Positions 8,032 to 16,429 of a stretch of DNA of 64,000 nucleotides are shown here, in pieces. This DNA is from an uncultured Corynebacterium sp. GTDB taxonomy: Bacteria > Actinomycetota > Actinomycetes > Mycobacteriales > Mycobacteriaceae. Where the stretch lies: the NCBI RefSeq assembly GCF_943914615.1, contig NZ_CALUCS010000008.1, positions 30,547 through 94,546 on the forward strand. Reading direction: 5' to 3'. The stretch's first letter is position 1. Every line of letters starts with the position of its first letter. A program made the translations under genes and the position numbers. The notes beneath the pieces were generated by a model. The model was not told where the DNA came from. It saw only the letters and a program-made list of their open reading frames with translations, and ran no database searches.

Positions 8032-11028
8032 CTAGCTTCTTTCCGCCAATACTCGCCCCGTCGCGGTGTCCGTCTGAGCTACCGTGGCGGGGCTTCCGTC
8101 TGCCACAACCTGACCGCCCCGCGCGCCAGCCCCCGGGCCCATTTCGAGCACCCGGTCCGCCTGCGCGGCAACTCGCATGTCATGCTCCACAACCACCACG
8201 GTGTTCCCGTTGTCGACCAACCGCTGGAGCTCCGTCACGAGCAGATCCACGTCCGCGGGGTGCAGGCCGGTGGTCGGCTCATCCATGAGGTACACGGTGT
8301 GTCCCCGCTGAGCCCGCTGCAGCTCCGTAGCCAACTTGATCCGCTGGGCCTCGCCACCGGACAGCTCCGTGGCCGGCTGCCCGAGCCGGAGGTAGTCCAA
8401 CCCGACAGCCGACAGAGCCCGCAGCGCCCGGGCGATTGCCTCTTCGTCGGCGAAGACCTCCCGCGCCTCAGCGACGGTCAATTCCAGCACGTCCGCAATT
8501 GTCCGCCCGTTCCAGGTGACTTCCAGCGTTTCAGCGTTGTAGCGCGCGCCGTGACAGTCGGGACAGGGAGTGTAGCTGCCGGGCAGGAACACTAGCTCGA
8601 CTTCAATTTGCCCTTCTCCGCTGCAGGTGGGGCAGCGTCCTTGGTTGACGTTGTACGAGAATCGGGAGACGGTCCAGCCGCGCCGTTTCGCTTCGTCGGT
8701 CTGTGCGAAGAGTTTCCGTACGCGGTCGAAGAGTCCGGTGTAGGTTGCGAGGCAGGATCTGGGTGTCCGGCCGATGGGCTTTTGTGAGATTTGCACCAAC
8801 CGATTGACGGTGATGCCTGCGCTGAGCTTAGCCGTTGCTTTTTCTTCGGGGTCTTTATCTTTTGACGCCACGTCTCCGTCGTCGACCGATGTCTTCACCT
8901 GTTTGCGCAGAGAGTTGGCCAGCGTGTGCAGGAGCGTGGATTTGCCGGAACCCGAAACGCCCGTGATCGCGGTGAACGCGCCGAGGCCGAATTCCACGTC
9001 GAGGCCGTTCAGGGTGCGTTCGTTGATGTCCGTGAGGCTGAGAGCGCCGGAGGGGGTGCGCGCTTCGGCGTCGGTGGTCAGTTTCAGTGGCCCTGCGGCG
9101 AGGGCCCGCCCGGTGGGGCAGTCCATTCCCGCCAGGGCAGCCCTGTCGGCGCCGCCAGTGTCAGGGCAAGTGTTAGCACGGTCGGCTTCAGCGGCGCCAG
9201 CGCCGTTGGCACTCTGGTTGGCGCCCGGACCCGCATTTGCGACGGCGCTGGCGTCTGCGGCCGCGTTGGAATTACCGGCCGGGCCCGCGCTTTCGGACGG
9301 GATCTGGAATGTGCCCTGGCCGGGATCCCCGACCGCAGCGGCGGTAGTCGCTGAGTTTTGGGATGTGTCCGGCGTTTGAGATGCGTGCGGCGTTTGAGGC
9401 TTGGCCGGGCCGGAGTAGAGGATCTCCCCGCCGAGCTCGCCTGCGCCGGGGCCGACGTCGACGATCCAGTCGGCCTCCGCAACCAGGTGCATGTCGTGTT
9501 CGACCAGCAGGACACTGTTGCCCGCGTCCAGGAAACCTCGAATCAGCCGCATCACTGCGCGGCGCTCCTCGGGGTGCAGACCCGCGGACGGCTCGTCCAG
9601 AACGTATGCCACTCCGAAAAGTCCCGACCGCAGCTGAGACGCCAATCGCAGCCGCTGCAGCTCACCTGCCGACAGGGTGGAAGTGGCACGGTCCAGGCTC
9701 AGATGGCCCAAACCGAGATCCACCACAGACTCCAGCGTAGGGATCGCCTGGTCCAGCAGAATCCGCTCCGCCTCCGCGCTGGCGGAACCCCCACCGGTGG
9801 ACGCGGCCGCGCTGGAACCTCCACCGGCGGGCGCGGCCGCGCTGGAATCCCCGCCGGCGGGAGATTCCGCAGCATCCGTTGTGGCCTCAGTGGCTGAAGT
9901 TACTGAGGTTTCGGTTGTTTCTCGCCTTGTTAAAGTGCAGCGTTCAGCGAAGCGAGAGAGAACGTCCTCCAAAGGAAGCGCCCCAAGGCTATCGATGGGG
10001 AGGCCGAGGTATTCCACGGAAAGGGCGTCGACAATAAGGCGACGACCGTCGCACACCCCACAGCGGGAAGACTTCATAAACGACAGGACTCGGCGTCGCG
10101 TGGAATCGGAACCCGTCTCCGCCAACGTCTTCCGCAAATAAGAGGCCACCGAACGCCAGGTGCCCTCATACGTCCGCTGAATCTGATCCGCACCCCGGTG
10201 AGGGTGGATCGTCACCACCGGCCGCTCGTCCGTGAAAAGGATCCAATCCCGGTCGGCCCGCGGGATATCTCGCCACGGAATGTCCATAGGGAAGCCAAGC
10301 TCCGCGACAATATCGTGGAAGTTCTTCCCCAACCACGCGCCGGGCCAAGCGGCAATAGCACCCTCTTCGATGGAAAGCGACGGGTCCGGAACCATGGACT
10401 CCTCCGTCGGCTCATGCACCACGCCCGTGCCCTGACACTCCGGGCACATCCCCGCCGTCGTATTAGGGGAGAAGCTATCCGAATCCAGACGCCCACCGTG
10501 GCGCTCGCGAACTCCCGCCGCGTAATCGCCGCAGCGAGAATACAGCAGGCGAATCGTGTTCGACAGGTTCGATGCGGTACCCACCGTCGAGCGCGCTCCG
10601 CCCGCCTTCGCCCCCTGCTGCAGGGCGACAGTCGGCGGCAGCCCCTCCACGGACCCCACCCGCGGGTCTACCGCTCCGCCGATCAGCCGGCGTGCGAATG
10701 GTGCGACGGACTCCAGATACCGCCGCTGAGCCTCCCCGTGCAGCGTGCCGAACGCCAGCGAAGATTTCCCCGACCCGGATACGCCCGTCACTGCCACCAG
10801 GGCGTTGCGGGGCAGCGAGACGTCCTGGTGCTTGAGGTTGCGCAAGTGTGCATCGCGGACACGGATCATCCCATCGTCGCCGGCGCGGACGCCGCGAGCG
10901 CTGTCGCCGCTGACGCACCTGCCGGCGGCGCTAGTGCCGTCGGTGCTACGGACGCCGCGAGCGCTGTCAGCCTCGGCTGCAATGGAGTCTGCGCGTTCTG
11001 CATCGGGCTGGAGATGTAAATCATGCAT
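8032..11028 (-). CDS. UvrA-like excinuclease ATPase, class II (UvrA2/DrrC type)
   Basis: A two-cassette ABC ATPase that should bind DNA or DNA-drug adducts. It has Walker A motifs in TGVSGSGKSSLAFGTLHGE and TGVSGSGKSTLLHTLANSL, ABC signatures STLSAGELQRL and TELSGGEAQRI, and zinc-finger cysteine pairs CPEC...CGVC and CPTC...CPDC. The region between the first Walker A and its signature is short, so the UvrB-binding part of true UvrA is probably missing. This points to the UvrA2/DrrC class linked to drug tolerance. Two Ala/Ser/Gly-rich insertions (about 9770-9910 and 9100-9400) are absent from typical relatives. The ATG at 11028 gives 998 residues and has TAGGCT 7 nt upstream. A start at 10869 (MIRVRDAHLRNLKH) is closer to family length. 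Confidence 0.82.
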   Translation of the reverse strand: MHDLHLQPDAERADSIAAEADSARGVRSTDGTSAAGRCVSGDSARGVRAGDDGMIRVRDAHLRNLKHQDVSLPRNALVAVTGVSGSGKSSLAFGTLHGEAQRRYLESVAPFARRLIGGAVDPRVGSVEGLPPTVALQQGAKAGGARSTVGTASNLSNTIRLLYSRCGDYAAGVRERHGGRLDSDSFSPNTTAGMCPECQGTGVVHEPTEESMVPDPSLSIEEGAIAAWPGAWLGKNFHDIVAELGFPMDIPWRDIPRADRDWILFTDERPVVTIHPHRGADQIQRTYEGTWRSVASYLRKTLAETGSDSTRRRVLSFMKSSRCGVCDGRRLIVDALSVEYLGLPIDSLGALPLEDVLSRFAERCTLTRRETTETSVTSATEATTDAAESPAGGDSSAAAPAGGGSSAAASTGGGSASAEAERILLDQAIPTLESVVDLGLGHLSLDRATSTLSAGELQRLRLASQLRSGLFGVAYVLDEPSAGLHPEERRAVMRLIRGFLDAGNSVLLVEHDMHLVAEADWIVDVGPGAGELGGEILYSGPAKPQTPHASQTPDTSQNSATTAAAVGDPGQGTFQIPSESAGPAGNSNAAADASAVANAGPGANQSANGAGAAEADRANTCPDTGGADRAALAGMDCPTGRALAAGPLKLTTDAEARTPSGALSLTDINERTLNGLDVEFGLGAFTAITGVSGSGKSTLLHTLANSLRKQVKTSVDDGDVASKDKDPEEKATAKLSAGITVNRLVQISQKPIGRTPRSCLATYTGLFDRVRKLFAQTDEAKRRGWTVSRFSYNVNQGRCPTCSGEGQIEVELVFLPGSYTPCPDCHGARYNAETLEVTWNGRTIADVLELTVAEAREVFADEEAIARALRALSAVGLDYLRLGQPATELSGGEAQRIKLATELQRAQRGHTVYLMDEPTTGLHPADVDLLVTELQRLVDNGNTVVVVEHDMRVAAQADRVLEMGPGAGARGGQVVADGSPATVAQTDTATGRVLAERS

Positions 11029-11035
11029 GCCCTCC

Positions 11036-11041
11036 AGCCTA
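11036..11041 (-). promoter_or_regulatory. -10 box TAGGCT for the uvrA-like gene
   Basis: On the minus strand TAGGCT is followed by 7 nt (GGAGGGC) and the ATG at 11028. The rest of the gap to ilvD (11042-11288) is GC-rich and shows nothing else. Confidence 0.45.
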
Positions 11042-11288
11042 CGGCCGTCCGGGAGGCCACGACCCAGGGGGGATGCTGGCTTTTGCGGGGAGTCAGCGCC
11101 CCGGTCGGGCGTCAGGCCGCGATCCGGAGGTGTAGGCCGGGGCGGGGCGACAGCGCCACCGTTAGGGGCGTGCAGCTGGGTGTGCCGGCTGCAGCGTGCG
11201 GTCGAGCGTGCGGAGGGGCACACGACCGCTGGAGAGTGCGGCCACGCGCCTACGGCCCCCGCGCGCGTCGGCAGCCGGGCGGTGGGGG

Positions 11289-13145
11289 TTATTTCACTTC
11301 GCGGACGGCTCCGCGGTCAGCGGAGGTTGCCATCGCGGCATAAGCTCGCAGCGCCTTGGTGACCTTGCGCTGGCGAGTGGTGGGAGTCCACGGCTTGTCG
11401 GAAGCTTCCATCTCGGCGCGGCGGCGCTGGATCTCCTCGTCGGAGACGTCCAGCTGCAGAAGGCGCTCGTGCACGTCGATGGTGATCGGATCCCCGTCGC
11501 GGACCAGGCCGATCAGGCCGCCGTGCGCAGCTTCAGGGGAGATGTGGCCGACGGACAGTCCGGACGTGCCACCGGAGAAGCGACCGTCGGTGATCAGCGC
11601 GCACTCCTTGCCGAGCCCGGTGCCCTTGAGGAAAGCGGTCGGGTGCAGCATTTCCTGCATTCCCGGCCCGCCGGCGGGGCCTTCGTAGCGCACGACCACA
11701 ACGTGACCCGGCTTGACCTTCTTGTCGAGGATCACGCGCACGGCTTCCTCCTGGGATTCGACGACAAGTGCAGTGCCTTCGAAGTGCCAGATAGACGGAT
11801 CGACGCCCGCGGCCTTGATCACAGCGCCGTCTTCGGCGAGGTTGCCGCGGAGGACAACCAGACCGCCATCGGCCGTGTACGCATGCTCTACGTCGCGAAT
11901 GACGCCACCTTCTGCGTCGGTGTCCAAGCTGGACCAACGGTTCTCAGTGCTGAATGGCTCGGTCGTGCGGACTCCGCCGGGGGCGGCGTGGAACAACTCG
12001 ATGGCTTCCTCAGTTGCAGCCCCGGAGCGGATGTCCCAGGACAGCAGCCATTCCTTCAGCGTGGCGGAGTGAACGGAGTGCACGCCTTCGTTGAGTTTGC
12101 CGGCGCGGTAGAGCTCGCCGAGGATGGCTGGGATGCCGCCTCCGCGGTGGACGTCTTCCATGTGGTAGTCGGAGTTCGGGGACACCTTCGACAGGCATGG
12201 CACTTCGCGGGACAGCTGGTCGATGGAGTGCAGGTCGAAGTCGACCTCACCCTCCTGGGCGGCTGCGAGGATGTGCAGCACGGTGTTGGAGGATCCGCCC
12301 ATGGCCATGTCCAGCGCCATGGCATTTTCGAAGGCCTCGCGGGTGGCGATGTTGCGCGGCAGGACGGAGGCGTCTCCCTCGCCGTAGTAGCGGCGGCACA
12401 GTTCAACGATGGTGGTGCCAGCCTGGCGGAACAGGTCGCGTCGCTTGGCGTGAGTCGCCAAGGTGGAACCATTGCCCGGCAGAGACAGGCCAAGCGCCTC
12501 GGTCAGGCAGTTCATGGAGTTGGCGGTGAACATGCCGGAGCAGGAGCCGCACGTCGGGCAGGCGGCGGACTCAACTTCCAGCAGTGCCTGTGCGTCGACC
12601 TTGTCGGACGCGGAGGCGGAGATGGCGGTAATCAGATCCGTGGGAGCCTGTACGACACCATCAACTGCCACGGCCTTGCCAGCCTCCATCGGTCCGCCGG
12701 AGACGAACACCACCGGAATGTTCAGGCGCATGGCGGCGTTCAGCATGCCGGGCGTGATCTTGTCGCAGTTGGAGATGCACACCAGCGCATCGGCGGCGTG
12801 GCCGTTGACCATGTATTCGACGGCGTCAGAAATGACCTCGCGGCTTGGCAGCGAGTAGAGCATGCCCGAGTGTCCCATTGCGATGCCGTCGTCGACGGCG
12901 ATGGTGTTGAACTCTCGGGGAACGCCACCGGCTTCGCGGATGGCGTCCGCGACGATGTCTCCCACGTCCTTCAGGTGCACGTGGCCCGGTACAAACTGCG
13001 TGTACGAGTTCGCAATGGCGATGATGGGCTTCTCGAAGTCCTGGTCCGTCATGCCTGTCGCACGCCACAGGGCGCGGGCGCCGGCGGCGTTGCGGCCTTG
13101 GGTGGTGACGGCGGATCTCAATGGGATGGCGTTCATACTATTCAC
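11289..13145 (-). CDS. ilvD: Dihydroxy-acid dehydratase
   Basis: Dehydrates 2,3-dihydroxy-isovalerate and -methylvalerate to the 2-keto acids that precede valine and isoleucine. The 618-residue product has the Fe-S and metal motifs CISNCDKITPGM near residue 127 and CPTCGSCSGMFTANSM near 199, plus GRFSGGTSG and SPEAAHGG near the C-terminus, as expected for a full-length IlvD. A GTG at 13145 has AGAAG at Shine-Dalgarno distance. An in-frame ATG at 13136 (MNAIPLRS) matches relatives better but has no clear RBS. It lies downstream of the PH-domain gene and mscCG on the same strand, separated by a stop-codon-bearing repeat, and divergent from the ilvBNC operon that works in the same pathway. Confidence 0.96.
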   Translation of the reverse strand: MNSMNAIPLRSAVTTQGRNAAGARALWRATGMTDQDFEKPIIAIANSYTQFVPGHVHLKDVGDIVADAIREAGGVPREFNTIAVDDGIAMGHSGMLYSLPSREVISDAVEYMVNGHAADALVCISNCDKITPGMLNAAMRLNIPVVFVSGGPMEAGKAVAVDGVVQAPTDLITAISASASDKVDAQALLEVESAACPTCGSCSGMFTANSMNCLTEALGLSLPGNGSTLATHAKRRDLFRQAGTTIVELCRRYYGEGDASVLPRNIATREAFENAMALDMAMGGSSNTVLHILAAAQEGEVDFDLHSIDQLSREVPCLSKVSPNSDYHMEDVHRGGGIPAILGELYRAGKLNEGVHSVHSATLKEWLLSWDIRSGAATEEAIELFHAAPGGVRTTEPFSTENRWSSLDTDAEGGVIRDVEHAYTADGGLVVLRGNLAEDGAVIKAAGVDPSIWHFEGTALVVESQEEAVRVILDKKVKPGHVVVVRYEGPAGGPGMQEMLHPTAFLKGTGLGKECALITDGRFSGGTSGLSVGHISPEAAHGGLIGLVRDGDPITIDVHERLLQLDVSDEEIQRRRAEMEASDKPWTPTTRQRKVTKALRAYAAMATSADRGAVREVK

Positions 13146-13165
13146 GGTTCTCTTCTCGTCGTTCT

Positions 13166-13210
13166 TATTCTCTGCGTTTAATTTTTCTGCGTTTATACTC
13201 TCGGCGTTTA
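13166..13210 (-). repeat. 3 x 15-bp tandem repeat carrying an in-frame stop codon
   Basis: Read on the minus strand, three 15-mers start at 13210, 13195 and 13180. Each begins TAAACGC. The first TAA is the stop of the PH-domain gene; the next two TAA triplets are in the same frame, so the stop is tripled. The repeat fills most of the gap before ilvD. Confidence 0.8.
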
Positions 13211-13831
13211 GCGGTCGGCATTGCCCTTGTCCTGCGCGCCTGCGCCGGACGCACCCTCACCCTGGACGGTGGAATCGTGAGCGCCGGTATCTGGCGCGCG
13301 ATCAGCCTGCGCGCCTGCGTCCGGCGCGTCGACTCCCGCTTCGAGGCGGCGCTGCTTTTCGTATTCCTTGTACTCGTCCTTGTCCATGAGTACGGCGTAG
13401 CCGTCCTTGTTGACGACCTGCACCTTGTCGTCCGTGGCTGCGCGGGCTGGGCTGACGGGATCGGGGATGCGCCCGCCGCTGACCTTGTGCAGGTCGATCA
13501 GGGAGTTGAAGGTCACGCCGGGAAGCCAGATGCTGTTCTCCTGGTTGTCCACGGCGTAGGCGCGTCCGGCTCGGTTGAAGCGGAGCGCGCGGAAGTCTTC
13601 CCACTGCATGGTTTTGCCTGCGCGGAAGAGGTAGCGCGTGGTGATGGCTCTGTCAGTGACGGTGGTGCGTACCCACAAAGTCCACAGAATAAACACTAGT
13701 GGTATTAGCGGAACCCAGAAAAACCAGGCGACCTTGTAGCCAGTGAAAAGCAGGCAGATCAGGAACATGACGAACCCGCCGAGGATGTGTTCGCGGCTGG
13801 GGTGGAAAACCTTCGAGTTCATGGTGTTCAT
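13208..13831 (-). CDS. PH-domain membrane protein (corynebacterial ilvD-mscCG spacer gene)
   Basis: Product of 207 residues from ATG 13831. Two hydrophobic segments near residues 15-50 (GGFVMFLICLLFTGYKVAWF and VPLIPLVFILWTLW) are followed by a bacterial PH-like region with RYLFRAGKTMQWEDFRALRF and a conserved GVTFNSLIDLHKVS. The last 45 residues are Asp/Ala/Gly-rich. Function is unknown; it is probably a membrane-anchored binding domain. The start lies 4 nt after the TGA of mscCG (13836-13838), so the two are probably translationally coupled. A homologue sits in the same place in C. glutamicum as I recall. Confidence 0.75.
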   Translation of the reverse strand: MNTMNSKVFHPSREHILGGFVMFLICLLFTGYKVAWFFWVPLIPLVFILWTLWVRTTVTDRAITTRYLFRAGKTMQWEDFRALRFNRAGRAYAVDNQENSIWLPGVTFNSLIDLHKVSGGRIPDPVSPARAATDDKVQVVNKDGYAVLMDKDEYKEYEKQRRLEAGVDAPDAGAQADRAPDTGAHDSTVQGEGASGAGAQDKGNADR

Positions 13832-13835
13832 TAAA

Positions 13836-15968
13836 TCAGCCGTGGGTGGTGTCGGTCGCATTGGGCGTACCCGTCGCACCCATGGCGCGGGGTGCAGCGC
13901 CGTTCACGCTGTTGCCGCCGGTGCCGCTGTTGGAATTGTTGTTGGAGTTTTGGGGGCCTGCTGGTTGCGAGGGTTGACTACTGGAATCTGCGCCGGAGTT
14001 CGTTTCGGGGCTGTTGACGTTGGAGTCGCTGGTCGGTTCGTTGGTCCCTCCGCTGGGCGAGCCGTTGTTTGAGCCGCTGTTTTGGTTGTTAGTGGGCTGG
14101 CCGTTGGAGTCGGTGTTTGTGTTGGAGTTCGGGTCAGAATTTGGGTCGCCGGTGGGGTTGTTCTGACCGGTGGCGTTTTCGCCGGATTGGTCGTTTACTT
14201 CGGAGTTCTCGGAGTCTTCGGTGGACGCGCTGTTGGAGGGGCGGTCGCGCCAGTAGTCGGGGGAGAGCCAGCCGGTGTCTCCGCCCTCTGGGTTCGAAGA
14301 GGCTAGCGCCAGACCGCCGACTAGAAGTAGCGCCAGAATAAGTCCGGTGGTGGAAGGGCGGGTGCGGCCGCCGACACTCATGATCCTCTTGAACTTGGAG
14401 GCGTGCTGTTCGTTGCGCCAGATGCTCTGGAATTTCTCCTTCTTTTCAGTGTCCTTCGCACCAACGGGGATATCCGGACCGTCGCCGTGGGCCTCCGTTA
14501 GGCCGGTATCTTCGTCAGAACTGGAGGCGGAATCGGCAGTAGCGCTAATGCGAGCGTTCGCGCCAGTGCGATCTTCCGCGCCAGCGCGAGCGTTCGCGCC
14601 CAAGCGAGCGTGCTGGGAAGGAGCCGCCTGCGTCTGGCCGATGGTTCCATCGCTGTCAAGGGGACGGACTCCCGGGCCGTCAGTCGTAGGAGCCCCCGCG
14701 GGCAGATTAGTCTTTTCGCCCCGGCCAGTCGGTTCAGCCTGGCCGGGGCCGCCGGTCGGTTCAGCCTGGCCGGGCCGTGCAAGTTGGCCAGGCCGGTCAG
14801 CCAGTTCAGCCTGGTCGGGCCGTGCAAGTTGGCCAGCCCGGTCTGCCCCTTCAGCCTGCACGGCATCCATAGCGGCAGTTTCCAGCGCCGACGCGGTTCC
14901 GTGCACCGCTGAAGCCTCGCTCCCCGGTGCGGACCCGTGCGACTTGTCTCCGTTCACTGAATCAGCGATTCCTGCAGAGCCGCTCTGTGAACCATCAGCC
15001 ACCGAAGCTGACCGGTTGCGCGAGGCGTGCTGGGCGGGCAAGACCTCCGTAGGTGCCAGCGCGGATTCCGCAGCCACAGCCTTTCTGGGGTCGGCAGCGG
15101 GGGAGGAGTGGGCGTCAGAACCATCAAGAAAGACCCGCGGCATGTCATAACGGTCCCAGAAGACATTCACCAAAGCCGAGCGCAGAACACGCTCCACAGC
15201 CCACTGACGCGCCGGGTTCACCACGACCATGACTCGGAAATTAACCTGCCACGACTGACCCGCCGCAGTAGGAGCGACGATATCCGTAGCCGGCAAAACC
15301 TCCAGCTCGCCGGTGACGTCCCCGGCGATAGTCGGATCCCCCAGAGCCTTCGCAGCCGTGGCCTCCACGCGATCCGTCAGCTGCGACATGGACTCGCCCG
15401 GCTGCAGTGGAACAGCCAAGTCCACCACCGCCCGAGACCAATCCTGTGAATAGTTTGTGATTACACCCGCGGAGCCGTTCGGGATGGTCACCACCTCGCC
15501 GGAGGCAGTACGGACCTTCGTCGCGCGCAACGTCAGCGCCACAACCGTGCCCGAAATGTCACTGGACGTACCGTCAAAGGCGACGAAGTCTCCCACGCCG
15601 AACTGACGCTCCGAGATGATGAAGAACCCCGCCAGAAAATCGCCGATCACGTTCTGAGCGCCGAAACCAATAGCAGCTGAAACGACCGTTGCGGGCAGGG
15701 CGGCGCCCATGGCGGGTACGCCCAGGTTCGTCAGCCCCAGCATGATGATCGCGAAGTACGCAATCGCCTGGAGCACGTACACCAGCGCACCGACCAGGGC
15801 GAGGCGGGATTTGGTGGCCTCCCCGCCCTCATCGAAACGGTTGCTGACAATGCGAATCGCCAAACGCCCCACGCGGGGGATCAAAATTGCGATAATTACC
15901 AGTGCAGTCAAGGGAAGGCCGTGGACGACCAGCCATTCCCAGAGCTGGAAAGCATAGAACTTCAACAT
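13836..15968 (-). CDS. mscCG: Mechanosensitive channel of the MscCG/YggB type, with long cytoplasmic extension
   Basis: An MscS-family channel. In C. glutamicum the homologue releases glutamate on membrane tension change. Residues 1-95 hold three hydrophobic helices, the third being the pore helix (ALPATVVSAAIGFGAQNVIG). Residues 100-290 form the beta and cage domain (ISERQFGVGDFVAFDG, IPNGSAGVITNYSQDWSR). A 220-residue Pro/Ala/Asp-rich linker follows, with repeated GQLARPxQAE units. Then come a basic stretch (HASKFKRIMSVGGRTR), a fourth helix (GLILALLLVGGLAL) and a Ser/Asn/Pro-rich tail outside the membrane. At 710 residues it is much longer than the 533 of C. glutamicum MscCG as I recall; the extra length is in the linker and tail. 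The ATG has TACGGT 8 nt upstream. Confidence 0.88.
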   Translation of the reverse strand: MLKFYAFQLWEWLVVHGLPLTALVIIAILIPRVGRLAIRIVSNRFDEGGEATKSRLALVGALVYVLQAIAYFAIIMLGLTNLGVPAMGAALPATVVSAAIGFGAQNVIGDFLAGFFIISERQFGVGDFVAFDGTSSDISGTVVALTLRATKVRTASGEVVTIPNGSAGVITNYSQDWSRAVVDLAVPLQPGESMSQLTDRVEATAAKALGDPTIAGDVTGELEVLPATDIVAPTAAGQSWQVNFRVMVVVNPARQWAVERVLRSALVNVFWDRYDMPRVFLDGSDAHSSPAADPRKAVAAESALAPTEVLPAQHASRNRSASVADGSQSGSAGIADSVNGDKSHGSAPGSEASAVHGTASALETAAMDAVQAEGADRAGQLARPDQAELADRPGQLARPGQAEPTGGPGQAEPTGRGEKTNLPAGAPTTDGPGVRPLDSDGTIGQTQAAPSQHARLGANARAGAEDRTGANARISATADSASSSDEDTGLTEAHGDGPDIPVGAKDTEKKEKFQSIWRNEQHASKFKRIMSVGGRTRPSTTGLILALLLVGGLALASSNPEGGDTGWLSPDYWRDRPSNSASTEDSENSEVNDQSGENATGQNNPTGDPNSDPNSNTNTDSNGQPTNNQNSGSNNGSPSGGTNEPTSDSNVNSPETNSGADSSSQPSQPAGPQNSNNNSNSGTGGNSVNGAAPRAMGATGTPNATDTTHG

Positions 15969-15976
15969 GCTTTCCC

Positions 15977-15982
15977 ACCGTA
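15977..15982 (-). promoter_or_regulatory. -10 box TACGGT for leaderless mscCG
   Basis: On the minus strand TACGGT is followed by 8 nt and the ATG at 15968. The 11-bp tandem repeat at 16028-16082 lies 46 bp upstream of this box. Confidence 0.5.
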
Positions 15983-16027
15983 GTCCCGGAAAGGTCGGGG
16001 AGTGTGCGCCCGCCAGGATTCGGACGG

Positions 16028-16082
16028 GATTCTGACCAGACTCTGACCAGATTCTGACCCGATTCTGACCCGATTCTGATTC
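16028..16082. repeat. Tandem repeat, 5 x 11 bp, upstream of mscCG
   Basis: Five consecutive 11-mers of the form GATTCTGACCA/C, the last diverged (GATTCTGATTC). The 11-bp period is about one helical turn, so each copy would show the same DNA face, which could suit a repeated regulator site. No binding protein is known. Confidence 0.85.
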
Positions 16083-16150
16083 GTTTCCAGTCGGGGCTCC
16101 CAGTCGGATTCACGGGTCGCGTTCAGACGCGCGCCCTGCGGCTCGCGGGC

Positions 16151-16250
16151 GACCGTGGCTACCGCGCAGCGAAGCGACCGTGGCTACTGCGCCGCGGGGC
16201 GACTGTGGCTACCGCGCAGCGAAGCGACCGTGGCTACTGCGCCGCGGGTC
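16151..16250. repeat. Tandem repeat, 4 x 25 bp (two 50-bp copies), mscCG - ilvB gap
   Basis: Copies start at 16151, 16176, 16201 and 16226, each beginning GACCGTGGCTAC or GACTGTGGCTAC. The 50-bp super-unit is repeated with two differences. There are no spacers, so it is not a CRISPR. The remaining DNA to 16342 shows no gene. Two copies of TTTGGGAAA (16319-16327 and 16352-16360) flank the -35 box of the ilv promoter. Confidence 0.88.
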
Positions 16251-16342
16251 GCGGAAGGGTTGAAGTACAGGTCGGGGCCGTTTTGCGCCGTCCAGTAGAT
16301 GAGATGGGGGCATCATACTTTGGGAAACAAGTGGTCAAAAGC

Positions 16343-16371
16343 TTGACTACTTTTGGGAAAGGCGCTAAATT
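16343..16371 (+). promoter_or_regulatory. ilvBNC promoter (TTGACT - 17 bp - TAAATT)
   Basis: The -35 box TTGACT is at 16343-16348 and the -10 box TAAATT at 16366-16371, with a 17-bp spacer. It is the best sigma-70-type promoter in the window. The predicted transcript start is 7 nt downstream, at the ATG of the leader peptide (16379). Confidence 0.8.
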
Positions 16372-16378
16372 TAGAGCC

Positions 16379-16429
16379 ATGGAATTCACGCAACTAGTAC
16401 GAGTACTCATTATCGAGGGGCGCCACTAG
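16379..16429 (+). CDS. ilv operon leader peptide MEFTQLVRVLIIEGRH
   Basis: A 16-residue ORF ending in TAG at 16427-16429. Six of seven consecutive residues (LVRVLII) are branched-chain amino acids, the products of the operon. It begins at the predicted transcript start, so the leader would be read from a leaderless mRNA. Ribosome stalling on its Leu, Val or Ile codons when charged tRNA is scarce would control the attenuator just downstream. C. glutamicum ilvBNC is known to use attenuation with a leader peptide; this sequence is a separate, visible case. Confidence 0.85.
   Translation: MEFTQLVRVLIIEGRH

Noticed and set aside
11196..13181. Long open frame (661 codons) antisense to ilvD
   Set aside because: It lies wholly over ilvD and its flank, has no recognisable domain, and follows from codon bias in GC-rich DNA.
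16151..16250. CRISPR-like array
   Set aside because: The 25-bp units are directly adjacent with no unique spacers, and no cas genes are in the window. It is a tandem repeat.
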